Shown here: one piece after another, positions 37,827 to 47,300 of the stretch | How the letters are laid out: every line of letters starts with the position of its first letter | Position numbering within the stretch: position 1 is the first letter of the stretch | Assembly (NCBI RefSeq): GCF_009183655.1 | Contig: NZ_WEIO01000010.1 | Location: forward strand, 45,416-109,415 | DNA length: 64,000 bases | Reading direction: 5' to 3' | From: Bacillus aerolatus | GTDB lineage: Bacteria; Bacillota; Bacilli; Bacillales; Domibacillaceae | Notes under the pieces: model-generated | Databases searched by the model: none | Seen by the model: only the letters and a program-made list of their open reading frames with translations | Told to the model about the DNA's origin: nothing | Translations under genes and position numbers: made by a program

Positions 37827-37866
37827 AAAACCTGACATTTGTTTCCTGTCAGGTTTTCCTATTTTT
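37827..37866 (+). terminator. Terminator after lplJ
   Basis: AAAACCTGACA pairs with TGTCAGGTTTT over a short loop and is followed by CCTATTTTT. Confidence 0.85.
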
Positions 37867-37903
37867 AGATTATTTTTACTTGCTCATAAGAAGAATTGAT
37901 TGA

Positions 37904-38002
37904 TTATTGCGGCAGCAAATCGAATTTTTAGAAGAACTTCCAAAAAACACGACGGGAAAAATATTAAGACGAGCTTTGAAAAAACAATTACTGCAAAACT
38001 AG
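37904..38002 (+). pseudogene. 3' stump of a long-chain acyl-CoA ligase gene (yhfL/lcfB-like)
   Basis: An in-frame stop (TGA at 37901-37903) is followed by 32 sense codons reading QIEFLEELPKNTTGKILRRA and a few more residues to TAG. LPKNTTGKILRR is the A10 motif of adenylate-forming acyl-CoA synthetases, with the catalytic Lys, and the position right after lplJ is that of yhfL in B. subtilis. More than 450 residues of the enzyme are missing. There is no start codon or ribosome site, so it is a relic left by a deletion between lplJ and yhfN. Confidence 0.85.
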
Positions 38003-38025
38003 CAATGAAGCCTTCACGGGATTTG

Positions 38026-38064
38026 AGTCAGCCGCTGCACCGACAGTGGCTGAATTTTTTTGTT
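38026..38064 (+). terminator. Terminator of the deleted acyl-CoA ligase gene
   Basis: TCAGCCGCTG and CAGTGGCTGA pair over six bases and are followed by ATTTTTTTG. It lies just after the relic stop codon and has survived the loss of the gene. Confidence 0.88.
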
Positions 38065-38124
38065 CTAATCGGACAACTTATTTATTACATATAGTAAAGG
38101 ATAGAGAAAGGAGTGAAGCACGTA

Positions 38125-39414
38125 GTGAAAAAGTGGGCTGTGTTTGCTTTGTTTGGCTATGGACTGTTCGCGCTGGCCATTTACTTTTACTTATATGGTA
38201 TGACGGCAGGGGAGATCCCGGAGATTTATAAAGGGACAAGCGCCGATCCGGCTGTTTTTTTAAGTGAAAAAGAACTGATTTTAAGCGAAGAATATTCCAC
38301 CATTAAAAATTTTTTGTTTTTTCTCAGTGTTCCATTTGAATGGCTCGTGTACTTTTTAATATTGGTGCTTGGTGTATCAACACAGTTTGAGAAATGGTCG
38401 AAGCAAACAGTGCGTTTTTCTTTCTTGCAAACCGCCATTTACTTATTCTATTTATCGATCCTTACATTTCTGCTCGCATTTCCTCTCCAATACATCGGCT
38501 TCCATTTCTCAAAAGCTTATCATATCTCCGCCCAAACGTTTTCGCAGTGGATGAAAAACGAACTCATCGATTTTTGGATCAGTTACGCCATTATGTCCGT
38601 TCTCATTTTTACGCTGTACGGACTAATGAAAAGGTTCAAGAAAAAATGGTGGCTGGCCGCATGGGCACTGTTTGTGCCGTTCACTGTTTTTATGATGTAT
38701 TTGCAGCCTGTTATTATCGACCCGTTGTACAATGACTTTTATCCGTTGAAAAATAAACAGCTGGAAACAAAAATCTTGGATCTCGCCGATAAAGCAGCTA
38801 TACCCGCCGATCATGTGTACGAAGTGGACATGTCAAAAGAAACGAATGCTCTTAATGCATACGTCACCGGAATAGGGAGCAATGCCCGCATTGTTTTATG
38901 GGATACAACGCTGAATAAATTGAATGACCAAGAAATATTATTTGTTATGGCCCACGAAATGGCCCATTACGTCAAAAAGCATATTTATGTTGGTATTGGC
39001 AGCTATTTAGTTCTCGCCTTTTTTGGATTTTGGCTTGCAGCTAAATGGATGGAGAAGTTGATCAGTAAATATGGGGAGAAGGTACAGATAAATGAATTGT
39101 CCCAATTAAGAACGCTGCCTTTATTTTTACTCGTCGTTTCCATGCTCGCATTTGCAGCCAGCCCATTTTCCAATGCTGTTTCCAGATTTGAAGAGAAGCA
39201 GGCGGATGAGTACGCGATCGAAATGACGGAAAATAAAGAAGCGGCTGTCAGCGCTTTTCAAAAGCTGGCTAAGGAAGGACTGTCGGAAGTCAGCCCGCCA
39301 TGGCTCGTGAAAATATTCCGCTACAGTCATCCGGCAATGGCCGAAAGAATTTACATGTTGGAAACGTATCCGCTGTCAAGCGAAAAGGAAAAGGAAAAGG
39401 AAAAGGAGGAGTAG
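38125..39414 (+). CDS. yhfN: M48 family membrane metalloprotease YhfN
   Basis: 429 residues from the GTG at 38125, about 11 bases after AAAGGAG; the GTG four codons upstream overlaps that site. Membrane segments precede and surround the catalytic core, as in Ste24/CAAX prenyl proteases. The zinc motif is HEMAH at residues 277-281, and the third ligand is in FEEKQADEYAIEM. NALNAYVTG, typical of Ste24, is present. The C-terminus is a charged tail coded by four AAAAGG hexamers. It likely acts in membrane protein quality control or peptide maturation. Confidence 0.92.
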   Translation: MKKWAVFALFGYGLFALAIYFYLYGMTAGEIPEIYKGTSADPAVFLSEKELILSEEYSTIKNFLFFLSVPFEWLVYFLILVLGVSTQFEKWSKQTVRFSFLQTAIYLFYLSILTFLLAFPLQYIGFHFSKAYHISAQTFSQWMKNELIDFWISYAIMSVLIFTLYGLMKRFKKKWWLAAWALFVPFTVFMMYLQPVIIDPLYNDFYPLKNKQLETKILDLADKAAIPADHVYEVDMSKETNALNAYVTGIGSNARIVLWDTTLNKLNDQEILFVMAHEMAHYVKKHIYVGIGSYLVLAFFGFWLAAKWMEKLISKYGEKVQINELSQLRTLPLFLLVVSMLAFAASPFSNAVSRFEEKQADEYAIEMTENKEAAVSAFQKLAKEGLSEVSPPWLVKIFRYSHPAMAERIYMLETYPLSSEKEKEKEKEE

Positions 39415-39449
39415 GAGGTACAAACGCTCAAAAAAAGCCGGAACTGACC

Positions 39450-39503
39450 CGCAAGTATATGGCGCCTCTTTTAAAGAGGTGCCATATACTTGCTTTTTTA
39501 AGT
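39450..39503 (+). terminator. Strong terminator after yhfN
   Basis: GCAAGTATATGGC and GCCATATACTTGC close a stem that continues with GCCTCTTT/AAAGAGG(T)GC, followed by TTTTTT. Confidence 0.92.
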
Positions 39504-39577
39504 CAGCCTCCGTCCAGTGCCTCATAGGCATAAGGGGAGTTTAGTATAGAGGAGCAGCATCGTTAGAGAAGGAATGT

Positions 39578-39808
39578 TTAAGCCTTGAACTTGTTCTCTA
39601 ATTCGTTCAATTGAGCTGATAATTCAATAAAAGATTCGCGATTGCCTTCATCAAGCGACTGATCGATCGCATCCATTAATTTTTGTTTCTCTTGTTTAAA
39701 TAAAATTTCATTAAGCAGACTATCAATGTAGACGGCTGTTGCATTTCTCGCTTTTTCACGTGGCATCGGGGACTTCATCATTTCGGCAAAATAATTATTG
39801 TTCTCCAT
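39578..39808 (-). CDS. IDEAL-domain protein
   Basis: 76 residues from an ATG with GAGGTG upstream. The C-terminal half, LMDAIDQSLDEGNRESFIELSAQLNEL, fits the IDEAL domain (named for Ile-Asp-Glu-Ala-Leu) found in small Bacillales proteins; ESFIELSAQLNEL is the most typical part. The first part, YIDSLLNEILFKQEKQKL, forms one helix. The domain probably mediates protein contact, and some IDEAL-like sequences bind the adaptor protein machinery for proteolysis. The exact orthologue is not identified. Confidence 0.8.
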   Translation of the reverse strand: MENNNYFAEMMKSPMPREKARNATAVYIDSLLNEILFKQEKQKLMDAIDQSLDEGNRESFIELSAQLNELENKFKA

Positions 39809-40019
39809 TTTTCATCACCTCAGATACCTTTTTCTTATTATATGTGATACCCCGAAAGTAATCAACAAAAACTTTAAAATTTTCAGAAAATTTATTTTTT
39901 GTTAAATAGGAATCCGTTCATATAAATAATACTTCATTAGCTCTTACATCAAGATTATACCGTTCAGTTATGGTAAAATGAAAAAAATCGAGTGCCTGTA
40001 GACATGAGAGGAAGACGAC

Positions 40020-40631
40020 ATGGATGTGATCAGCTTGAAAGAATGGTTTACGCTTGAAAGTATAATGGAGTTAATCGAAAAATATGAATCATTCGGGCCT
40101 ATTCCCGGATTTTTTTTGCCGCTGCTTGAAGCGTTTTTGCCTTTTTTGCCGCTGTTTGTGTTTGTACTCGCAAACGCCAGCGCATTTGGATTATGGTTTG
40201 GGTTTTTGCTGTCGTGGGCAGGAGCGGTCACCGGTGCCTTTCTAGTGTTTTTGCTCATTAGAAACTATGGGCAGCACCGAATACTGTCCTTTTTGCATAG
40301 GCACCGCCAAGTGAGAAAATTAATGAATTGGGTCGACCGCCATGGTTTCGGTCCAGTGTTTTTGCTTTTATGTTTTCCGTTTACGCCGTCGGCCATTGTT
40401 AATATTGTCGCCGGTTTATCTAATATTAGTATTAAGCAATATTTATTAGCGGTAATGGCGGGGAAGGCTGTGATGATTTTCACCGTCAGCTTTATTGGCT
40501 ATGACGTGGCCTCATTAATAAAAGAACCAATGCGTACGGCAATTCTGGGCGGCGTTATTTTTATCTTGTGGATCGTCGGAAAGCAGATTGAAGCGCGCCT
40601 TGATAAAAATAGGGAAAGAGAAAGAGGATGA
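40020..40631 (+). CDS. yhjE: TVP38/TMEM64 (DedA-like) membrane protein YhjE
   Basis: 203 residues with about five hydrophobic segments. It shows the VTT-domain pattern: FFLPLLEAFLPFLPLFVFVLANA near residue 32, the polar FLLSWAGAVTGAFLVFLLIRNYG, and later GFGPVFLLLCFPFTPSAIVNIVAGLS. VTT proteins include lipid scramblases and PMF-linked transporters. The match in position with yhjE of B. subtilis, upstream of addBA, supports the name; sipV, which lies in between there, is absent. The last bases come close to the upstream open frame of addB, but the real addB start is about 200 bases further. Confidence 0.9.
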   Translation: MDVISLKEWFTLESIMELIEKYESFGPIPGFFLPLLEAFLPFLPLFVFVLANASAFGLWFGFLLSWAGAVTGAFLVFLLIRNYGQHRILSFLHRHRQVRKLMNWVDRHGFGPVFLLLCFPFTPSAIVNIVAGLSNISIKQYLLAVMAGKAVMIFTVSFIGYDVASLIKEPMRTAILGGVIFILWIVGKQIEARLDKNRERERG

Positions 40632-40828
40632 GAGAGGCGGCAAAACAGCCGGCTCTTTTTTGTTGTTTAGCGTACTATAAAATAATTGCATGGTGGATAA
40701 ATTTGCCGTCGGGGCTGGTCAAGGCGCTTGCGCATTCGAAGGTGACAGAACGTATGATCTGTATTATAGTGAAAAGATGCAATAAACAGCTGCAGGCAGA
40801 ATGTGCAAGATTTACTGGAGGGAAGAGG

Positions 40829-43800
40829 ATGTCTGTCCAATTTATTATCGGCCGGTCAGGAACCGGCAAAACGAGACGAATGATTGAATCAATAAAAAAC
40901 AAAGTGAAAAAGGCCCCGATCGGTGATCCCATTATTTATCTTGTGCCCGAACAAATGACCTTTTTGTCCGAGCAATCCTTGTCATCTGACCCGGAGCTTG
41001 GCGGAATGATCCGTGCTCAAGTATATAGCTTTACGCGGCTTGCCTGGCGTGTGCTTCAGGAAACAGGCGGCATGAGCCGACAGCATATTTCTTCCATCGG
41101 CTTGAATATGCTCATTCGAAAAATTATTGAAGATAAAAAAGATGAGTTGAAAATATTTGCCGGTGCAGCGGACAAAAACGGCTTTATCAGCCACGTGGAA
41201 GGTATGCTGACAGAGTTTAAACGGTATTGTATCACACCGGAAGAACTGACGGAAAAGCAAGAGGCGCTTGAGCAGAGTGGAGGATCGAAAGCGCTAAAAG
41301 ATAAGCTTCACGACCTGCAGACGATTTACAGCGACTTTGAAGAAGCGCTGATTGGCAAATATGTTGATTCCGAGGATTATTTGCGGCTGCTGGCGGAAGC
41401 GGCAGTTTCTTCTGATTATATAAAGCGGGCTGAAGTGTTTATTGATGGCTTTCATAGCTTCACTCCGCAAGAATATACAGTCCTTCAGCAGCTGATGAAA
41501 GAGGCAAAGCACGTAACAATCGCGTTAACAACAGATCGGTCATTCCGTTCGGCGCCGCCTGAAAACACGCACTTGTTTCGCATGACGGGCGAAACATATT
41601 CAACCGTTTATGAATTGGCTAAAGACAGTGGCGTGGCCGTCGAAGAAGACGTGATTTTAACTACGCCAGAACGGTATACAGCAGCCGGTTTGACTCATTT
41701 GGAGGCGTACTTTGACCACCGTCCGCCAACCGCTTTTGAATCGCCTGAGAACCTTTGTCTTATGCAAACAGCGAGCAGAAGAACAGAAATTGAAGGAGTG
41801 GCAAGAGAGATTAGGAGGCTGGCCCGCGAGGAAGGATTCCGCTTTAAGCAAATGGCAGTGCTCGTCAGGAATGGAAGTGACTACCGGCAATTGATTGAAA
41901 CGGTTTTTCATGATTACGAGATTCCTTTTTTCATTGACCAGAAGCGGCCGATGCTGAATCATCCATTGATCGAACTTATTCGCTCCACTTTAGAGATCAT
42001 CAACAGCAACTGGCGGTATGAATCGGTCTTCCGCGCAGTGAAAACGGATTTGCTTTTCCCGATGGATGAAAATTGGCAAACACTTCGTGAGAAAATGGAC
42101 CGGCTTGAAAATTATGTGCTTGCCTACGGGATAAAAGGCGACCGCTGGACGGAAAAAGAAAAGTGGAGCTACCGACGCTACCGGGGGCTTGACCATGTAA
42201 ACAAAGTGCAAACAGACGAGGAGCGCGAGACGGAAGAAGAGTTGAACGAAGTGAGAGAATGTATTTCTGCACCTGTGTCCCGGTTTGCACGCAGGCTGAA
42301 AAAAGCGGAAACGAGCAAAGAATATTGCGAAGCGCTTTATTTATATTTGGAAGAGCTTCACATTCCCGAAAAGCTGGAAACATTCAGCCTGGAAGCAGAA
42401 GAAAGAGAAGATCTTGTGGCGGCAAGAGAACATAACCAGGCATGGAACGCGGTCATTGAACTGCTCGATCAATATGTGGAAGTGCTTGGAGATGAAGCAA
42501 TGACGCTCAAAAAGTTTGCTTCGGTTATCGAGGCTGGGCTGGAAGCGATGAAGTTTGCTATTGTGCCTCCGGCTGTTGACCAAGTGACAGTGGCTAATCT
42601 TGAGCTTTCCCGTCTCAGCGAGGTAGAGGCCGTTTTTATGATCGGTGTAAACGACGGCGTGCTGCCGGCAAGAAGCATAGAAGAAGGCATTTTAGCGGAC
42701 GAGGATAGGGAAAAGCTGCTGGCAGGCGGCATGAAGCTCGCGCTCAGCAGCAAGCAAAAGATGCTTGATGAAGAATTTACAGCGTACCGGGCGTTCACAG
42801 TTTCATCGAACCGGCTGTATGTCTCTTATCCAATAGCCGACGATGAAGGCAAATCATTGTTGCCTTCTTTATATATTAAAAGAATAAAGGAACTGTTTCC
42901 GGCGACGGAGGAGAAGCTGCTCGGCAATGAACCGTCTGAACTTGACGAAACAGCGCAGTTGCAATACGTGTGCCACCCTAACCCAACCCTATCTTATTTA
43001 ACTTCCCAGCTGCAGTTGAAAAGGCTGCATTATCCAATGTACGATTTTTGGTGGGATGTGTACAACTTTTACATGGAGCATCCGCAGCAAAAAGAAAAAG
43101 CGTCACGTGTGTTATCCAGTTTATTTTATAAAAATGAGGCGGCCAAGCTTGATGAAACTGTCAGCACCGAGTTATACGGGGAAGAGATGCTGGCGAGCGT
43201 TACGCGGATGGAGATGTTCAACAGCTGTCCATTTTCACACTTTGCTAAACACGGGCTGAAGCTGCAGGAGCGCGATGTTTTCCGTCTGCAGGCGCCGGAT
43301 ATCGGCAATTTATTTCACGGTGCTTTAAAATGGATTGCTGATGAAGTAGAAAGGCGCGGCTTAAAGTGGGCACAGCTGTCCAAGCAGCAATGCCAGCAGC
43401 TGGCTGCAGAAGCGGTTCAACAGCTGGCGCCGCGGCTGCAAAACCAGATTTTATTAAGCTCCAACCGCCACCTCTATCTCAGCAGAAAGTTAGAGCAGAT
43501 TATTTGGCGGGCATCGTATGCGCTGAGCGGCCAGGCGAAAGCGAGCGGCTTTTCACCTGTCGGCATTGAACTCGGCTTCGGACCGGGAGAAGAGCTGCCG
43601 CCGTTGTCGTTCACGTTAAAAAATGGCACAAAAATGGCACTTGCCGGCCGGATTGATCGAGTGGATCAGGCGGCAGGCGAGGAAGGCGTATATTTGCGGG
43701 TCATTGATTATAAATCGAGCGGACGCGATTTGGATTTAACAGAAGTGTATTACGGGCTTGCTTTGCAAATGCTCACTTATTTAGACATTATTTTAACGTA

Positions 43801-44314
43801 TTCCCCGCAGCTCATCGGAACAGAAGCGCACCCTGCAGGAGTGCTGTATTTTCATGTGCACAATCCGCTCATTAGCGGCAAAAAATTGATGACGCTTGAA
43901 GAAATCGAAGAGGAAATGTTTAAGAGCTTTAAAATGAAAGGGCTCATTCTTGGTGAAGATGAAGCTCTTCAGTTAATGGATGCTAACTTAGCGTCAGGCT
44001 CGTCCAATATTATTCCGGCTTCGTTTACAAAGAACGGGAAATTAGCCAAAGCATCGCAAACAGCCGCTAGACAAACATTTAGCGGTATGAGACACCATAT
44101 TCGCCAGCTGTACCAACAGTCAGGAGACGAAATTGTCGGCGGAAAAGTGGATATTACGCCGTATCAATACAAAAAGAAGACCCCGTGTGAATTTTGTCCT
44201 TACCGTTCTGTTTGTCAGTTTGATGAATCACTTGAAGAAAATGGCTACCGGCTTATCGTGCCGAAAAAAGATGTATTTGAGAAAATGGCAGAGGAGGCGC
44301 AAAAGAATGAGTAA
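40829..44314 (+). CDS. addB: ATP-dependent helicase-nuclease subunit AddB
   Basis: 1161 residues, close to the B. subtilis length. The start is the ATG after GGAGGGAAGAGG; the open frame runs 67 codons upstream without homology. Walker A is GRSGTGKT near residue 8. The C-terminal RecB-type nuclease has VIDYKSSG. The Fe-S cluster cysteines are in MFNSCPFSHFAKHGL and TPCEFCPYRSVCQFD. With AddA it resects double-strand breaks and recognises Chi for recombinational repair. The stop overlaps the addA start by 8 bases. Confidence 0.97.
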   Translation: MSVQFIIGRSGTGKTRRMIESIKNKVKKAPIGDPIIYLVPEQMTFLSEQSLSSDPELGGMIRAQVYSFTRLAWRVLQETGGMSRQHISSIGLNMLIRKIIEDKKDELKIFAGAADKNGFISHVEGMLTEFKRYCITPEELTEKQEALEQSGGSKALKDKLHDLQTIYSDFEEALIGKYVDSEDYLRLLAEAAVSSDYIKRAEVFIDGFHSFTPQEYTVLQQLMKEAKHVTIALTTDRSFRSAPPENTHLFRMTGETYSTVYELAKDSGVAVEEDVILTTPERYTAAGLTHLEAYFDHRPPTAFESPENLCLMQTASRRTEIEGVAREIRRLAREEGFRFKQMAVLVRNGSDYRQLIETVFHDYEIPFFIDQKRPMLNHPLIELIRSTLEIINSNWRYESVFRAVKTDLLFPMDENWQTLREKMDRLENYVLAYGIKGDRWTEKEKWSYRRYRGLDHVNKVQTDEERETEEELNEVRECISAPVSRFARRLKKAETSKEYCEALYLYLEELHIPEKLETFSLEAEEREDLVAAREHNQAWNAVIELLDQYVEVLGDEAMTLKKFASVIEAGLEAMKFAIVPPAVDQVTVANLELSRLSEVEAVFMIGVNDGVLPARSIEEGILADEDREKLLAGGMKLALSSKQKMLDEEFTAYRAFTVSSNRLYVSYPIADDEGKSLLPSLYIKRIKELFPATEEKLLGNEPSELDETAQLQYVCHPNPTLSYLTSQLQLKRLHYPMYDFWWDVYNFYMEHPQQKEKASRVLSSLFYKNEAAKLDETVSTELYGEEMLASVTRMEMFNSCPFSHFAKHGLKLQERDVFRLQAPDIGNLFHGALKWIADEVERRGLKWAQLSKQQCQQLAAEAVQQLAPRLQNQILLSSNRHLYLSRKLEQIIWRASYALSGQAKASGFSPVGIELGFGPGEELPPLSFTLKNGTKMALAGRIDRVDQAAGEEGVYLRVIDYKSSGRDLDLTEVYYGLALQMLTYLDIILTYSPQLIGTEAHPAGVLYFHVHNPLISGKKLMTLEEIEEEMFKSFKMKGLILGEDEALQLMDANLASGSSNIIPASFTKNGKLAKASQTAARQTFSGMRHHIRQLYQQSGDEIVGGKVDITPYQYKKKTPCEFCPYRSVCQFDESLEENGYRLIVPKKDVFEKMAEEAQKNE

Positions 44315-47300
44315 TTTGATCATTCCCGGTAAACCGGAAGGCGCATCGTGGACGGATGACCAGTGGAAAGCCATTGCGGCGAAAGGAAGGGATATTCTCG
44401 TCGCTGCCGCCGCTGGCTCCGGAAAAACCGCCGTTCTTGTTGAACGGATTATCCGTAAAGTAATAAATAAAGAAGTGCCCGTGAATATTGACGAGCTGCT
44501 CGTTGTGACTTTTACGAATGCAGCAGCTGCTGAAATGCGCCAGCGCATCGGCACAGCACTCGAAAAAGAAATGGAAAAGGATCCGGCATCGAATCATTTG
44601 CGCCGGCAGCTGACGCTGTTAAATAAAGCGTCCATTTCGACGCTTCATTCTTTTTGTCTGGAAGTCATTCGTAAATACTACTACTTAATCGATATCGATC
44701 CCGCTTTCAGAATCGCTGACGAGGGAGAGTTGATGCTGCTCCGGGATGAAGTGCTCGACGACTTTTTGGAAGACGAATACGGCGCGGAAGGCAATGAAGA
44801 GTTTTACCGGCTCGTTGATACGTTTTCCAATGACCGCAGCGATGAAGAGCTGCAAACGATTATCCATACGTTGTATGATTTTGCCCAGTCGCATCCGCGC
44901 CCGGACGAGTGGCTCAGCGGGCTCTGGCAGCTATATGACGTGTCAGGCGGCGTGGAGGCAATTGACAGCCTGCCCTTTATTGATACGTTAAAGTTTTATA
45001 TCGATCTCCAGCTAGAAGCAGCTGAAGCGATGTTAACGGAATGCGTCGACATGGTAAACATGCCCGGCGGACCGGTCCCGCGGGAAGCGATGTTCAACAA
45101 TGAATTGCAAATGATCCGCCGGCTGCGTGCTGCCGTTCCTTCGTGGCAAAAGTTGTATGAAGAAATGCAGGCGATAGACTTTCCTACCTTGAAAAGCTGC
45201 AAAGGGGAAGAATACGACCCTGAACTGACGGAACAGTCGAAAGAACTGCGGACTGAAGCGAAAGAGATCGTCAAAAAACTTCAGGAAGAATACTTTTCCC
45301 ATAAGCCGGAAAGTTATTTGAACAACATGGGGGAAATGAAGGAAACGATTGCTGCGCTCGCCCGCCTCGTGCAGCGGTTTGCTGACAGATTCCAGGCGGT
45401 GAAACGAGAAAAAGGACTCGTCGATTTCAGTGATTTGGAGCACTTTACGCTTGAGATTTTAACCGGAGAGGAAAACGGCCTTTCGGAAGCGGCGCTCGCT
45501 TATCAGCAACGGTTTAAAGAAATCTTTCTCGATGAATACCAGGACTTTAATATCGTCCAGGAATCGATTGTCCGCCTGTTAAAGACAGGTGAAGAAGAAA
45601 ACGGCAATTTGTTCATGGTCGGCGACGTGAAGCAAAGTATCTATCGATTTCGCCTAGCGGAACCGAATTTATTTTTAAGCAAATATAGACGTTTTACAAC
45701 GGACGGTGAAAACAGCGGCTTGCGAATTGATTTGGCGCAAAATTTCCGCAGCCGCGCCGAAGTACTGGCGGGAACGAACTTTTTGTTTAAGCAAGTTATG
45801 GATGTGAAAATCGGTGAAATTGAATATGATCAGCAAGCGGAACTCGTTAAAGGCGCTTCTTATCCGGAGCAGGTACCATTTCCGGTTGAAGTGGCCATTA
45901 TCGATCAGGGGGCGAAGTCTGATTCAGATGATCTTGATATAAAAGACGCGGAACAATCTGAACTTGAAGCGAGGTGGATGGCGGAAAAGGTTAGAGAACT
46001 TATCGACTCAAGGCATCCCGTCTATGATCCAAAAACAAAAGCGGAGCGGCCGGTGCAATACCGCGATATCGTTATTCTTTTACGCTCCATGCCGTGGGCG
46101 GGTGTGATCAAGGAAGAGTTCAAACGCGCCGGTATTCCGCTTCATGCGAAAGTTTCCAACGGATACTTTCAAGCAATGGAAGTCGCTGTTATGATTTCGC
46201 TGTTAAAAGTGATTGACAATCCGTATCAAGATATTCCACTTGCTTCGGTTTTGCGTTCTCCAATTGTCCGCTGCACCGAAAATGAACTCTCCGTCATCCG
46301 GCTCGCATCAAAATCAGCTTCTTATTATGAAGCGGTACAGTCCTTCGTTTCCACGCGTCCCGAACCTCGCCATGAGCAGCTGCACGAGAAAGTCAGCAAG
46401 TTTCTGGAGAAATTATCCAGCTGGCGCGCTCTTGGCCGTCACGGCGCTTTGTCGGCACTCGTCTGGCAGCTGTACCGCGACACACACTTTTACGACTTTG
46501 TCGGCGGCATGCCAGGCGGGAAACAGCGGCAGGCCAATTTGCGCGCTTTGTACGACCGGGCGCGTCAATACGAAGAAACCTCTTTTCGGGGACTGTTCCG
46601 TTTTCTGCGCTTCGTGGAGCGGATGCAGGAGCGCGGAGATGATTTAGGAGAAGCCGGTGCGTTGAGCGAACAAGAAGACGTCGTCCGTCTCATGACGATT
46701 CACGCTTCGAAAGGGCTGGAATTCCCGGTTGTATTCGTTGCCGGTTTGAACAGGCAATTTAACATGATGGACTTGCATAAAAACTATTTGCTCGATAAAG
46801 AATTTGGCATTGGTGCGAAATATGTGCATGCAGAAAAACGAATCAGCTATCCTTCGCTGCCGCAGCTGGCATTGAAGAGGAAAAAGCGGCTTGAGCTTCT
46901 TGCTGAAGAAATGCGTGTGCTGTACGTGGCGTTAACGAGAGCAAAAGAAAAGCTGTTTTTGCTTGGAACCGTGAAAGATGCAGAAAAAACAGCTGCCAAA
47001 TGGAAAAAATCAGAGAGAAATCCGGAATGGCTCTTGGGCAATGCGGAAAGGGCATCAGCTAAATCTTATTTGGACTGGGCAGGCCCCGCACTTGCCCGTC
47101 ATCTTGATTATGACATAACTGGCCGCAGCCATTCAGCTGTTCCGGCCGCACTGGCGGAACATCCGTCAAAGTGGAGCATACAAACAGTCAGCGCAGAGTC
47201 GCTTCAGCAGAAAGAACTCGAACAGACAGAGGAAAGCGGCGGCTTGCTGGAAAAAGTGCAGTCATTTGAACGTGTTTCTATTTCCTCCCCATTTAAAGCT

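Noticed and set aside
40628-40828. N-terminal extension of AddB
   Set aside because: The open frame continues upstream, but AddB homologues start at the Walker A region and the GGAGGGAAGAGG ribosome site fits the ATG at 40829.
43126-43569. Overlapping frames within addB
   Set aside because: Shadows of the AddB nuclease region; they lack ribosome sites and the addB frame is fully conserved.
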